From positions 248,001 to 312,000 of the forward strand of contig JBJEFI010000048.1 of NCBI GenBank assembly GCA_051873875.1: a stretch of DNA of 64,000 nucleotides, read 5' to 3'. Positions 25,275 to 33,763 of the stretch are shown here, one piece after another. Made by a program: the position numbers and the translations under genes. The notes below the pieces were generated by a model, which made no database searches, was not told the DNA's origin, and saw only the letters and a list, made by a program, of their open reading frames with translations. The DNA is from JBJEFI01 sp051873875 (GTDB lineage Bacteria > Bacillota > Bacilli > Bacillales > Bacillaceae_G). Positions within the stretch are counted from its first letter, which is position 1, and the number at the start of each line of letters is the position of its first letter.

Positions 25275-26444
25275 TTATACATTTACTTTTAAGCTTACTA
25301 AAAAACGTTGAATACGTTTTGTTGCTTCTACTAATTGATCAATTCCTGTTGCATAGGAACAACGAATGTAACCTTCCCCACATTCTCCAAATACAGAACC
25401 TGGAACAACGGCTACTCGCTCTTGTCTCAATAATTGTTCAGCAAATTCATCCGATGTTAAACCTGTTTCTTTAATACATGGGAAGACATAGAAAGCCCCA
25501 CCTGGTAATGGACAAGCTAATCCCATTTCTTCAAACGCACTCGTTATGAAATTTCGTCTTTGCTTATAGCTACGTCTCATTTCTTTAACGGCAGCGTCAC
25601 CATGTTGTAATGCCTCTAAAGCTGCATATTGAGACATGGTTGGTGCAGACATAATGCTATATTGATGAATTTTTAACATATACGAAATTAATTCTGCTGG
25701 GGCACATAAAATTCCTAAGCGCCAACCAGTCATAGCAAACGTTTTAGAAAAACCAGAAATTAAAATCGTATGTTCTTTCATTCCTTCAATGGCTGCAAAA
25801 CTTGTATAGTCTTCATCGTATACCAACTCTGCATAAATTTCATCACTAATAACTAATAAATTATGCTTTGTCACTAAAGAAGCAATTTCTTCTAATTCTT
25901 CTTTCGTTAAAAGCGCTCCTGTTGGATTATTCGGATTACAAAGTAAAATAGCTTTTGTTTTTTCTGTGATAGCGCTCATAATTTGTGTACCTGTTACTTT
26001 AAAATCATTTTCTCCTGTTGCAGAAACAATAACAGGTACTCCACCAGCCATTGTGATTAATGGCGCATAGGCAACGAAGCACGGTTCAATAATAATGACT
26101 TCATCACCTGGATTTAAAATTGCCCGTAAGGCAATATCAATCCCTTGGCTTGCACCTACTGTTAAAATCACTTCATCTTCTGGATTATACGTAACTTGAA
26201 ATTTATCAAATAAATATTTCGAAACTTCTTGACGCAATTCAAGTAACCCTGCATTTGATGTATATGCAGTATAGCCTTGTTCAAGTGAATAAATACACGC
26301 TTCTCTTACACTCCATGGTGTGACAAAATCAGGCTCACCTACACCTAAAGAAATGACATTTTCCATACTTGATGCTAAATCAAAAAATTTACGAATTCCT
26401 GATGGTTTAAGCGAAAGTGCCGCTTCTGAAAGTTGGTATTTCAT
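25275..26444 (-). CDS. alaT: PLP-dependent class I aminotransferase, AlaT (YugH)-like
   Basis: 389 residues, fold type I aminotransferase. SLGVGEPDFVTPW at the N-terminus, NPNNPTGA, ISDEIYAELVY and the PLP lysine motif ISGFSKTFAMTGWRLG are intact. The pairing with an Lrp-family regulator, gene order and length match B. subtilis alaR-alaT (yugG-yugH), which makes alanine from pyruvate with glutamate as donor. The stop of the regulator overlaps its start by one base. Specificity within this family is hard to read, so alanine formation is inferred from synteny. Confidence 0.82.
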   Translation of the reverse strand: MKYQLSEAALSLKPSGIRKFFDLASSMENVISLGVGEPDFVTPWSVREACIYSLEQGYTAYTSNAGLLELRQEVSKYLFDKFQVTYNPEDEVILTVGASQGIDIALRAILNPGDEVIIIEPCFVAYAPLITMAGGVPVIVSATGENDFKVTGTQIMSAITEKTKAILLCNPNNPTGALLTKEELEEIASLVTKHNLLVISDEIYAELVYDEDYTSFAAIEGMKEHTILISGFSKTFAMTGWRLGILCAPAELISYMLKIHQYSIMSAPTMSQYAALEALQHGDAAVKEMRRSYKQRRNFITSAFEEMGLACPLPGGAFYVFPCIKETGLTSDEFAEQLLRQERVAVVPGSVFGECGEGYIRCSYATGIDQLVEATKRIQRFLVSLKVNV

Positions 26445-26944
26445 TACGGAAGCACCACCATTCGTTTATCATCCGGTTGTTTATGATAAACAATTCGATC
26501 ATGCTTATATCGTTTTAAAATAAAGTGAGTCGTTGTAGATAATACAGAATCTAATGTGGATAGTTTTTGAGAAACAAATTGGGCGATTTCTGTCATCGTT
26601 TTTCCTTCTATAACAATCGATAAATCATATGTACCAGACATTAAATAAACAGAGTCTACTTCTGGATAACGATAAATTTTTTCCGCAATTTCATCAAAGC
26701 CAACACCACGCTTTGGTGTTACTTTTACATCAATCATTGCTGTAATCGTTTCTGTTGCTGGTGTTTTTCCCCAGTCGATTAATGTAATGTAACGAAGAAT
26801 AACATTGTCATCCTCTAATTTTTTCATCATTGCTTGTACTTCTTCAACCGTTACACCGACCATTTTTGCTAATACATCATCACTTAATCTACCGTTTTGT
26901 TCTAAACATTGTAGCAGTGACAATTCTTGTTCCGTTATTGCCAT
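26444..26944 (-). CDS. alaR: Lrp/AsnC family transcriptional regulator, AlaR (YugG)-like
   Basis: 166 residues. N-terminal helix-turn-helix (ELSLLQCLEQNGRLSDDVLA...VTVEEVQAMMKKLEDDNV) and a C-terminal RAM/AsnC ligand domain (VDSVYLMSGTYDLSIVIEGK). ATG 26944 follows GGTGGGAG; the frame extends four codons further to a GTG inside that site. It is the first gene of a two-gene operon with the aminotransferase and probably regulates it in response to an amino acid. Confidence 0.85.
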   Translation of the reverse strand: MAITEQELSLLQCLEQNGRLSDDVLAKMVGVTVEEVQAMMKKLEDDNVILRYITLIDWGKTPATETITAMIDVKVTPKRGVGFDEIAEKIYRYPEVDSVYLMSGTYDLSIVIEGKTMTEIAQFVSQKLSTLDSVLSTTTHFILKRYKHDRIVYHKQPDDKRMVVLP

Positions 26945-27107
26945 TTTTACTCCCACCTTTATTTATTATCATTTAGATTCTAACAATATTTTATTATAGT
27001 AACAAGAAAAAACTAGTCATTTACCTAGGAAAAGTCCTTGCTCGTTTTCAAAACCATCTCCATATACTACTTTAGAATCGATAATAATTCAGATTGGAGG
27101 TGAAAAA

Positions 27108-27344
27108 ATGTATCCTTATTACACACCTTATGAAACTGAACAACAAATTGATCCAAACGATCAACGCTTCTTATTTTTTCCTCTTCTTTTTGCAGCTGGT
27201 TTAGCCGGAGCTGCCTGGGGAGGAGGATGGGGTTGGGGTTGGGGAAGACCACGCCCATGCTGCTACCCATACGGAGGCTATTACCCTTATGGTTATGGAT
27301 ATGGTTATGGATATCCATATGCAACACCTTATGGTTATTATTAA
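27108..27344 (+). CDS. Tyr/Gly/Pro-rich small protein, coat-like
   Basis: 78 residues. After a polar N-terminus (MYPYYTPYETEQQIDPNDQR) comes one hydrophobic segment (FLFFPLLFAAGLAGAAW) and a tail of Gly-Trp, Tyr-Gly and Pro-Tyr repeats (GGGWGWGWGRP, YGYGYGYGYP). A GGAGGTG ribosome binding site supports it. Such Tyr-rich tails occur in spore coat and exosporium proteins, where tyrosines can be cross-linked; that role is inferred from composition alone. Confidence 0.6.
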   Translation: MYPYYTPYETEQQIDPNDQRFLFFPLLFAAGLAGAAWGGGWGWGWGRPRPCCYPYGGYYPYGYGYGYGYPYATPYGYY

Positions 27345-27365
27345 ATCGTAAATGAATAAAACAAT

Positions 27366-27391
27366 AAAAAGCCATGCTTTCATGGCTTTCG
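27366..27391. terminator. Bidirectional terminator
   Basis: AAAGCCATG pairs with CATGGCTTT around CTTT. It separates the coat-like gene (plus) from the GNAT gene (minus). Confidence 0.75.
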
Positions 27392-27826
27392 CTGTTTCTG
27401 ATATATCATTAACGTTTGTCTATCTACAAATCCCAATTCTTCATACAGTTTTTTCCCTACATTCCCTGCATAGACATTTAGCTGGATATCTGTGTAACCT
27501 CTTTTAAGTAACTCCTCAATTGCTGTATTCATTAACAAACGTCCTATTCCTTGACGGCGATATAATGGCAAAACAAACATCTCATATAAAAAGCCTCTTT
27601 CACTTCCATCCATTGGATCTACATTTTTACCAAACAAAATCCATCCTACCATTTCTCCTTCTCTTTCCTCTACTAAATAATGTGCCCATCCATTTGTAAT
27701 ATACATATTTACTAACTCTTCATATTTATCTAGGTTCATTCCATACTGATTATTTTTTTGAGTAAACAACTGCTTGCTATAATAACGAATAATTGGCATA
27801 TCCCATTCATTAGCCCACCTTAGCAT
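27380..27826 (-). CDS. GNAT family N-acetyltransferase
   Basis: 148 residues, single GNAT domain. The acetyl-CoA site is clear: LYEMFVLPLYRRQGIGRLLMNTAIEEL (R/Q-x-x-G-x-G/A in RRQGIG), then IQLNVYAGNVGKKLYEELGF, the C-terminal strand and helix. Start ATG 27826 follows GGGGGG by six bases. Substrate unknown. Confidence 0.85.
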   Translation of the reverse strand: MLRWANEWDMPIIRYYSKQLFTQKNNQYGMNLDKYEELVNMYITNGWAHYLVEEREGEMVGWILFGKNVDPMDGSERGFLYEMFVLPLYRRQGIGRLLMNTAIEELLKRGYTDIQLNVYAGNVGKKLYEELGFVDRQTLMIYQKQRKP

Positions 27827-27855
27827 ATCTATCCCCCCTAAGAAAATATATGAAC

Positions 27856-27895
27856 AAAAAAAGAAAGTTTGACAGTTCTGCCAAACTTTCTTTTA
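27856..27895. terminator. Terminator of the DUF378 gene
   Basis: AAAGAAAGTTTG (27860-27871) pairs with CAAACTTTCTTT (27882-27893). Both flanks suit termination on either strand. Confidence 0.82.
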
Positions 27896-27903
27896 CAATC
27901 TCG

Positions 27904-28086
27904 CTACATAAACTTTTCATATAATAAAAACAAGCCTGATAGCCCAACTAATACATAAATTGTTTTTTCTAGTGCTGGTACTTTAGAGAATAATGCAGAT
28001 ACGAGATTATAGTTAAAAGCAAATAATAACCAATTCAGAGCACCAACAACAACCAAGAAAAATGCAATCCAACTAATTACTTCCAT
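27904..28086 (-). CDS. DUF378 family small membrane protein
   Basis: 60 residues with two membrane helices: VISWIAFFLVVVGALNWLLFAF and, after a short loop (NYNLVSALFSKVPALEKT), IYVLVGLSGLFLLYEKF. The GALNWLL...NLVSALF and IYVLVGLSGL patterns match DUF378. Function unknown in the family. GGAGGAG lies just before the ATG. Confidence 0.85.
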   Translation of the reverse strand: MEVISWIAFFLVVVGALNWLLFAFNYNLVSALFSKVPALEKTIYVLVGLSGLFLLYEKFM

Positions 28087-28240
28087 TGATCTTCTCCTCC
28101 TTTTTCAAGTGTAACTTACACTACCATCTTATTCATTTATGACAAAAGGATGACATATTCACAACAAAATGATGACAGCATATTTTTCTTTTTTCCTCCA
28201 TATATATGGATATGACGTTTTTACGGAAAGGAGGATGGTT

Positions 28241-28729
28241 ATGATCCTCATCTTTGCAATTTATTTTATCTACTTCTTATTATTTCAACTAGCACTCTCC
28301 TCAACAAAAGAAGGACCTAAACGCACTTCTATCGTGGAAGCATTAACAACTACACTTGGTACTGCTTTTGGAATTTTTATTATGCAATTACCTTTACTAG
28401 TCGTTATATGGATTGGTTTATTTTTTACACCTTCCTTCATTCCATCACTTTCTTTTTTTTCTTTGATACAAATTCTTTTTTTATTTTCTAGTATTCTCTT
28501 TTTATATGAAGTAACGATTGAACAATTTATCATCCGTATTATTCAATTATTTACAACCTCACATACCTCTTTTCTCTTAATGCTTTTTCAATTTTTTATT
28601 AATATATGGGTTTTCTTTTTTTGTGTTTTCTATTTTACGCCTGCATCTCCTTGGCCAATTTTAACAATCATTATTGTGAGTGGCATCGATGCATGGATTA
28701 ACTATTTTTTTGATGAATTAACAGATTAG
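28241..28729 (+). CDS. Polytopic membrane protein of unknown function
   Basis: 162 residues, very rich in Phe, Ile and Leu, with four or five predicted helices; a short polar loop (SSTKEGPKRTSIVEAL) follows the first. ATG 28241 is preferred because AAAGGAGG ends six bases before it; the frame extends to 28169. No family recognised. It may be translated alone; it is divergent from the DUF378 gene. Confidence 0.6.
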   Translation: MILIFAIYFIYFLLFQLALSSTKEGPKRTSIVEALTTTLGTAFGIFIMQLPLLVVIWIGLFFTPSFIPSLSFFSLIQILFLFSSILFLYEVTIEQFIIRIIQLFTTSHTSFLLMLFQFFINIWVFFFCVFYFTPASPWPILTIIIVSGIDAWINYFFDELTD

Positions 28730-28984
28730 CACGCTTTTCTCAATCCTCTCTTGTAAGAGGTACTTGAAAAAAGAAGAAGAGCATTGTCCCTTTTCAATCT
28801 ATTTGTTACACTATGAAAATATAAAAGAAAACGTTCATTCATGAGCAGACTGCTTTCCTTCTCACTGATCGTTCGTTGAACAAATTAGCTTCTTACTGAC
28901 ACTTATACGTTGTTAAATGTAAATCTACTACGTTAAAGTTAGTGTCAATTTGAGCTAAATAAATACATATTTGGGGGATTTACA
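28730..28984 (+). promoter_or_regulatory. Leader of the DUF1002 gene containing the element shared with uppP
   Basis: ACTGATCGTTCGTTGAACAA...TTCTTACTGACACTTAT (28864-28905) resembles the uppP leader at 7855-7897. Here TTAGCT (28885-28890) can pair with AGCTAA (28953-28958) and TGACACT (28897-28903) with AGTGTCA (28941-28947), forming an extended hairpin ending about 25 bases before the start codon. No known riboswitch class is recognised. Confidence 0.4.
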
Positions 28985-29887
28985 ATGATGAAAAAATGCT
29001 TTACCTTACTAGCCTCTTTTCTCTTTTTCATTGGCATCATGTCATCAGTTGCAAAAGCAGATACAGTGGTTGGTCAAAATATCTATACCTTTGGAGAAGA
29101 CTTAACAAAAGAACAACGTACTGCATTGCTGAAGGAAATGGAGTATAAAGACGGCGAGACAATTATTACTGTATCCAATAAAGAAGAACATACGTATTTA
29201 GGAGGCGTTATCCCAGCAGCACAAATTGGGACAAAAGCTCTTTCTTCTAGTAAAATTACAATGAAAGAGAATAAAACAGGAATTATCGTAATTACCAAAA
29301 ATATCAATTGGGTAACACCAAAAATGTATACAAACGCCCTCGTTACTGCTGGTGTGAAGGATGCCGAAGTATATGTTACAGCCCCACTTAACGTATCTGG
29401 AACAGCTGCTTTAACTGGTTTAATGAAGGCATATGAGTTATCATCTGGAAAAGAAATTGATGACGCTACAAAAAAAGTAGCAAATGAAGAAATGGTCACA
29501 ACTGCTAAACTAGGTAGTGAAATTGGAGATGAGAAAGCCAACAACCTTGTTACAAATATTAAAGAACGAATGGCCCAAGAAGAACCAACTACAGAAAAGG
29601 AAATTCATGGGATTGTTACAGATGTAGCAAAGGATTTATCTATTCAACTTGATCAAGAAACAGAAACAAAATTAGTTGCTTTATTTCAAAAAATGCAGGA
29701 AGCAAACGTAGATTGGGACAACATTAAAGAACAAATTGACATTGCAAAAAAAGAATGGGGCGATTCATTCCAAGAAGCAAGCCAAGGCTTCTTTGACAAA
29801 TTAATGACGTCCATCGAAGGTTTTTTTGATAAAATTTGGGACTTTTTGGGCAGTATTATTACAAAATTAAAAGATTTATTTGCTTAA
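28985..29887 (+). CDS. DUF1002 secreted protein, YpuA-like
   Basis: 300 residues with a signal peptide (MMKKCFTLLASFLFFIGIMSSVAKA). The mature part matches DUF1002/YpuA: VVGQNIYTFGEDLTKEQR, YLGGVIPAAQIGTKALSSS, NWVTPKMYTNALVTAGVKDA and VTAPLNVSGTAALTGLMKAYE. The C-terminal third is helical and ends in an amphipathic Phe/Lys segment. Function is unknown; ypuA of B. subtilis responds to cell-envelope stress. The start follows TTTGGGGGA. It stands alone behind a structured leader. Confidence 0.85.
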   Translation: MMKKCFTLLASFLFFIGIMSSVAKADTVVGQNIYTFGEDLTKEQRTALLKEMEYKDGETIITVSNKEEHTYLGGVIPAAQIGTKALSSSKITMKENKTGIIVITKNINWVTPKMYTNALVTAGVKDAEVYVTAPLNVSGTAALTGLMKAYELSSGKEIDDATKKVANEEMVTTAKLGSEIGDEKANNLVTNIKERMAQEEPTTEKEIHGIVTDVAKDLSIQLDQETETKLVALFQKMQEANVDWDNIKEQIDIAKKEWGDSFQEASQGFFDKLMTSIEGFFDKIWDFLGSIITKLKDLFA

Positions 29888-29891
29888 TAAA

Positions 29892-29930
29892 CAAAAAAGG
29901 CTACAACCATTGTTGTAGTCCTTTTTATTT
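29892..29930 (+). terminator. Terminator after DUF1002 gene
   Basis: AAAAAGGCTACAAC pairs with GTTGTAGTCCTTTTT (one bulged T). Confidence 0.85.
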
Positions 29931-29939
29931 ATACTATTT

Positions 29940-30536
29940 CTATTCAACTACTTTTTGCTCCTCTTTAGATGCTATTTTTTTATAACCATCATCAATAAAG
30001 TCAAGCTTCCCAGTAGCAGGATCAATGACCAAGCCGTGTACAGGAACATCTTTCGGGAAAAGAGGATGATTTCGAATAATGTCTGTTGAATGCATTACGC
30101 TATCTTCAACACGGTCAAACCCATGAAGCCATTTATTTAAATCTACGCCTCCATATGTTAATGTTTTAATGTCTCTCTCTGTTACACCACGACTTAACAT
30201 ATGCTCAATAACGTTTTCTGCCTTTATATTCGCCATCCCACAATCATGATGTCCAATCACACATACTTCATCTGCATTAAGTTCATAAACAGCAACTAGT
30301 AAACTTCGCATTACCGCTCCAAATGGATGAGAAACGAGAGCTCCAGCTATTTTTACAATCTTCACATCACCATTTGCAATATTCATTGCTTTTGGTAGCA
30401 ATTCTACTAATCTTGTATCCATACAAGAAAGAATAACCATACGCTTTCCTGGATACTTGCTCGCCTCGTATTTTTTATAATCCCCATTTTTAACAAACGT
30501 TTCATTGTATGTAAGAATATCGTTAATTAATGTCAT
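29940..30536 (-). CDS. Beta-class carbonic anhydrase
   Basis: Interconverts CO2 and bicarbonate. 198 residues. Zinc ligands: Cys in ILSCMDTRLVELL (with the Asp-Arg dyad) and His-x-x-Cys in VIGHHDCGMANI; the VKIAGALVSHPFGAVMRSL strand-turn is also typical. It resembles B. subtilis YtiB/YbcF-type small beta-CAs. ATG 30536 follows GGAGAGGG; the frame extends six codons further, across that site, to 30554. Monocistronic. Confidence 0.9.
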   Translation of the reverse strand: MTLINDILTYNETFVKNGDYKKYEASKYPGKRMVILSCMDTRLVELLPKAMNIANGDVKIVKIAGALVSHPFGAVMRSLLVAVYELNADEVCVIGHHDCGMANIKAENVIEHMLSRGVTERDIKTLTYGGVDLNKWLHGFDRVEDSVMHSTDIIRNHPLFPKDVPVHGLVIDPATGKLDFIDDGYKKIASKEEQKVVE

Positions 30537-30614
30537 ACATACCCTCTCCTTCATATTCCTATTACGGAATAGTTTACCCTTTTCTCGGCTGATGTCAATA
30601 AATTTGTAAACAAA

Positions 30615-30646
30615 GAAAAACCGTTAAATGTCATTTAACGGCTTTT
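30615..30646 (-). terminator. Terminator of argG-argH
   Basis: CCGTTAAAT (30621-30629) pairs perfectly with ATTTAACGG (30633-30641); the minus strand continues TTTTTC. The left part on the minus strand encodes the end of argH. Confidence 0.88.
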
Positions 30647-32016
30647 TCTAATTTTGATTTTGCATAGGCAAGCTGTTTTGTTACTTGCTCCATTCCTGTT
30701 GCTCCTTCGCTATTTCTTGCGTTAACAACATTTTCTGGCTTTAATACATCATAAATATCCATATCAAAAAAAGCACTAAAATCCTTGTATTCCTTTATCG
30801 TTAATTGTTGTAAATAACATTTTTTCCTAATTGCATATAATACGAGACGGCCTGTAATTTCATGAGCCTGACGGAACGGTACCCCTTTAGCTGCTAAATA
30901 ATCAGCCACATCTGTTGCATTGCTATAATCTTCTGTAACTGCTTCATACATATGATCTTTCTTTACTGTCATTGTTTCAATTAATGGTGCGACAATTTCC
31001 AATGTCATCGTTACCGTTTGAACTGTATCAAACATTCCTTCTTTGTCTTCTTGTAAATCTTTATTGTACGCAAGTGGTAATCCTTTTAATACAGTTAATA
31101 ATCCAAATAAATTTCCAAATACACGACCACTTTTCCCACGAATCAACTCTGGCACATCTGGATTTTTCTTTTGAGGCATCATACTTGAACCTGTGCAAAA
31201 AGCATCGTCTAATTCAATAAAATCAAACTCCTTTGATGACCACTGTACTAACTCCTCAGCAAAACGAGATAAATGCATCATCAACATGGAACTATTACTT
31301 AACAATTCAACAATAAAATCGCGATTGCTAACTGCATCTAAGCTATTTGGATAAACATCCTCAAACTCCATTAATTGTGCGCTATAATAACGGTCAATTG
31401 GAAAAGTTGTCCCAGCTAACGCTCCTGCTCCTAATGGGGAAATGTTTACACGCTTTAAACTATCTTCAAAACGTCCTTTATCTCGCTCCAACATCCAAAA
31501 ATACGTTAATAAATGATGGGCAAAGGAAATTGGCTGTGCACGTTGTAAATGAGTATAGCCAGGTAAAATCGTTTCTACATTTTCGGAGGCTTTATTTACT
31601 AACGCTTGCTGACAACTCTCAATTAAGTGAATAATCTCTTTTGTTTGTTCACGAACATATAAATGCATATCAGTAGCAACTTGATCGTTACGACTACGCC
31701 CTGTATGTAGCTTTCCACCAACCTCGCCAATTTCCTCAATTAGTGCTTTTTCAATATTCATATGAATGTCTTCATCTTCAACAGAAAATACTAGTTCACC
31801 TTGTTCAATTTTTTTATAAACAGAATGAAGTCCCTGTTCAATTAAGGTTGTTTCTTCCTTAGAAAGAATACCTTGTTGCTGAAGCATGTTAACGTGAGCA
31901 AGACTTCCTTTAATATCTTCTTTCCATAACAAATGATCAAACCCAATTGAGGATGTATAGTAATCTACTAATTCATTCGTTTGTTTTGTAAAACGTCCTC
32001 CCCAAAGTTTACTCAC
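30631..32016 (-). CDS. argH: Argininosuccinate lyase
   Basis: Last step of arginine synthesis: argininosuccinate to arginine and fumarate. With GTG 32016 it is 461 residues, the normal length. SKLWGGRFTKQ is the standard start, HTGRSRNDQVATD and ILPGYTHLQRAQPI are conserved, and the signature loop GSSMMPQKKNPD is intact. The frame reaches 32121 but that part overlaps argG. The start overlaps the argG stop by eight bases. Confidence 0.95.
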   Translation of the reverse strand: MSKLWGGRFTKQTNELVDYYTSSIGFDHLLWKEDIKGSLAHVNMLQQQGILSKEETTLIEQGLHSVYKKIEQGELVFSVEDEDIHMNIEKALIEEIGEVGGKLHTGRSRNDQVATDMHLYVREQTKEIIHLIESCQQALVNKASENVETILPGYTHLQRAQPISFAHHLLTYFWMLERDKGRFEDSLKRVNISPLGAGALAGTTFPIDRYYSAQLMEFEDVYPNSLDAVSNRDFIVELLSNSSMLMMHLSRFAEELVQWSSKEFDFIELDDAFCTGSSMMPQKKNPDVPELIRGKSGRVFGNLFGLLTVLKGLPLAYNKDLQEDKEGMFDTVQTVTMTLEIVAPLIETMTVKKDHMYEAVTEDYSNATDVADYLAAKGVPFRQAHEITGRLVLYAIRKKCYLQQLTIKEYKDFSAFFDMDIYDVLKPENVVNARNSEGATGMEQVTKQLAYAKSKLEKAVK

Positions 32017-33229
32017 AGCTAGCACCACTCTTTTTTTCTTTTTGTACATTTGAAAATACGGTAGTTGGTAAAGACCATAATTTAATAAATCCCTCAGCAG
32101 CACGATGATCGAATAAGTCACCTTTTGAATACGTTGCTAATTCTTCTGAATATAAGCTTTCGTATGATTGACGACCGACAACCATGCAAGTACCTTTGTA
32201 TAATTTTAATTTAATTGTGCCATTTACATATTGCTGCGTATCGTTAATAAATGCTTCTAATGCGGATTTAATTGGTGAATACCATAAGCCATTATAAATC
32301 ACTTGTGCTAATTGTTGTTCAATAATCGGTTTAAAATGGGCAACTTCACGTGGAAGTGTTAAATATTCTAATTCTTTATGAGCAGTAATTAATACCGTTG
32401 CAGCAGGGCATTCATACACTTCACGAGATTTAATTCCAACTAAACGATTTTCAATATGATCAATGCGTCCTACACCATGCTTTCCTGCAATTTCGTTTAA
32501 TTGACCAATCATCGTAGCAAGATTCATTTCAACTCCATTTAAACAAACAGGCAATCCATCTTTAAATATAAGTTCCATATATTCTGGTGCATCCAATGCA
32601 TTTTCTGGTGAATTTGTCCAATCAAAGCATTCTTCTGGAGCTTCTGTCCATGGATTTTCTAATACTCCAGCTTCACAAGCACGTCCCCAAATATTAGCAT
32701 CAATTGAATATGGGCTATCTAAATCAACTGGAATTGGAATATTTTTTTCTTTTGCATATGCAATTTCTTCATCACGGGTCATCCCCCACTCACGAACAGG
32801 TGCAATTACTTTTAAATTTGGATTTAAAGCTGATATTGATAATTCAAAACGAACTTGATCATTCCCTTTTCCTGTACAGCCATGTGCTACTGCCACAGCT
32901 CCTTCTTGTTCTGCCACTTCTACTAATAATTTTGCAATTAACGGACGAGATAAGGCAGAAGATAGTGGATATTTTCCTTCATACATAGAATTTCCTTTTA
33001 ATGCTAATTGTAAATATTCATCTGCTAATCTCTCTTTTGCATCAAGAACGACAGATTTACAAGCTCCTACATCTAATGCTTTTTGTTGAACAAAGGCTAA
33101 GTCTTTCCCTTCCCCTACGTCTAAACTTAATGCAACAACATCATATCCATATGATTCTTGTAAATATTTAATACAAACGGATGTATCTAGCCCTCCAGAA
33201 TATGCTAATACGATTTTTTCTTTTGCCAT
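32009..33229 (-). CDS. argG: Argininosuccinate synthase
   Basis: Joins citrulline and aspartate using ATP. 406 residues. VLAYSGGLDTSVCIK is the pyrophosphatase P-loop; GCTGKGNDQVRFE, WGMTRDEEI and GRIDHIENRLVGIKSRE are conserved segments. ATG 33229 is eight bases after GGGGG; the ATG two codons earlier is too close. First gene of an argG-argH operon behind an ArgR-type box. Confidence 0.96.
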   Translation of the reverse strand: MAKEKIVLAYSGGLDTSVCIKYLQESYGYDVVALSLDVGEGKDLAFVQQKALDVGACKSVVLDAKERLADEYLQLALKGNSMYEGKYPLSSALSRPLIAKLLVEVAEQEGAVAVAHGCTGKGNDQVRFELSISALNPNLKVIAPVREWGMTRDEEIAYAKEKNIPIPVDLDSPYSIDANIWGRACEAGVLENPWTEAPEECFDWTNSPENALDAPEYMELIFKDGLPVCLNGVEMNLATMIGQLNEIAGKHGVGRIDHIENRLVGIKSREVYECPAATVLITAHKELEYLTLPREVAHFKPIIEQQLAQVIYNGLWYSPIKSALEAFINDTQQYVNGTIKLKLYKGTCMVVGRQSYESLYSEELATYSKGDLFDHRAAEGFIKLWSLPTTVFSNVQKEKKSGASCE

Positions 33230-33269
33230 TTTCATTTCCCCCTGATTATTCTCTAAATCATTTATTTAT

Positions 33270-33299
33270 AAATATATAATATAGTGGATATTTATTCAA
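33270..33299 (-). promoter_or_regulatory. argG promoter with ArgR/AhrC-type box
   Basis: On the minus strand TGAATAAATATCCA (33298-33285) matches the ARG-box pattern TGMATAAWWATKCA in 13 of 14 positions. It overlaps TTGAAT (-35) with TATATT 17 bases on. Repression by ArgR/AhrC with arginine is inferred. Confidence 0.65.
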
Positions 33300-33561
33300 T
33301 GGTATTTGTACAGAATATTTCAATCTATTTTATACATTTATTGTATTTATTATAACTATACAACTTTCTCAATAACACAAACTAAAAGGAACATTAGAAA
33401 TACATGTATAATTATTAATAGAAATGATTAATTTTAATTTTTTAAAATAAGAAAAAGTGCCCCCTTTCTCTTCCGTTTCGTCCAACCTGTCCTTAGTAGA
33501 AAAAGAATAAGTAAGAGAAATTTTACTTTATCCCGTTCTACCTGACATCAATATCTTCAAT
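33300..33561. other. AT-rich region between argG and metI promoters
   Basis: No gene, S-box or T-box signature is seen. TTATTGTA- and TATA-rich tracts only. Confidence 0.4.
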
Positions 33562-33763
33562 TTGCAAATTAGTAAAAATAAAATTTATATAGACTAGATA
33601 AGTGTCAGTAACGCTTGATTCAACAAACCTTCGAAAAAACGTTGAGGGACGTTCCACTTTATATCCTGAAAATTTAGACACCATATTGAATTCGCTCCAT
33701 AATTCACGTACACTTAATGAAAAGTACCTTTTATCGTTAAATATGTTTATAGGGGGGACGACT
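33562..33763 (+). promoter_or_regulatory. metI promoter and about 165-base leader
   Basis: TTGCAA (33562-33567), 18 bases, TATATA (33586-33591), then an untranslated leader of roughly 165 bases before metI. The leader has a small AACGT/ACGTT stem but no SAM riboswitch or T-box features. An in-frame open extension of metI (from GTG 33602) runs through it without a ribosome binding site. Confidence 0.5.

Noticed and set aside
32017..32121. 35-codon extension of argH
   Set aside because: It overlaps the end of argG; the conserved SKLWGGRF start is at GTG 32016.
33602..33763. In-frame extension of metI (54 extra codons from a GTG)
   Set aside because: No ribosome binding site at the GTG, while AGGGGGGA precedes ATG 33764; homology to MetI begins at that ATG.
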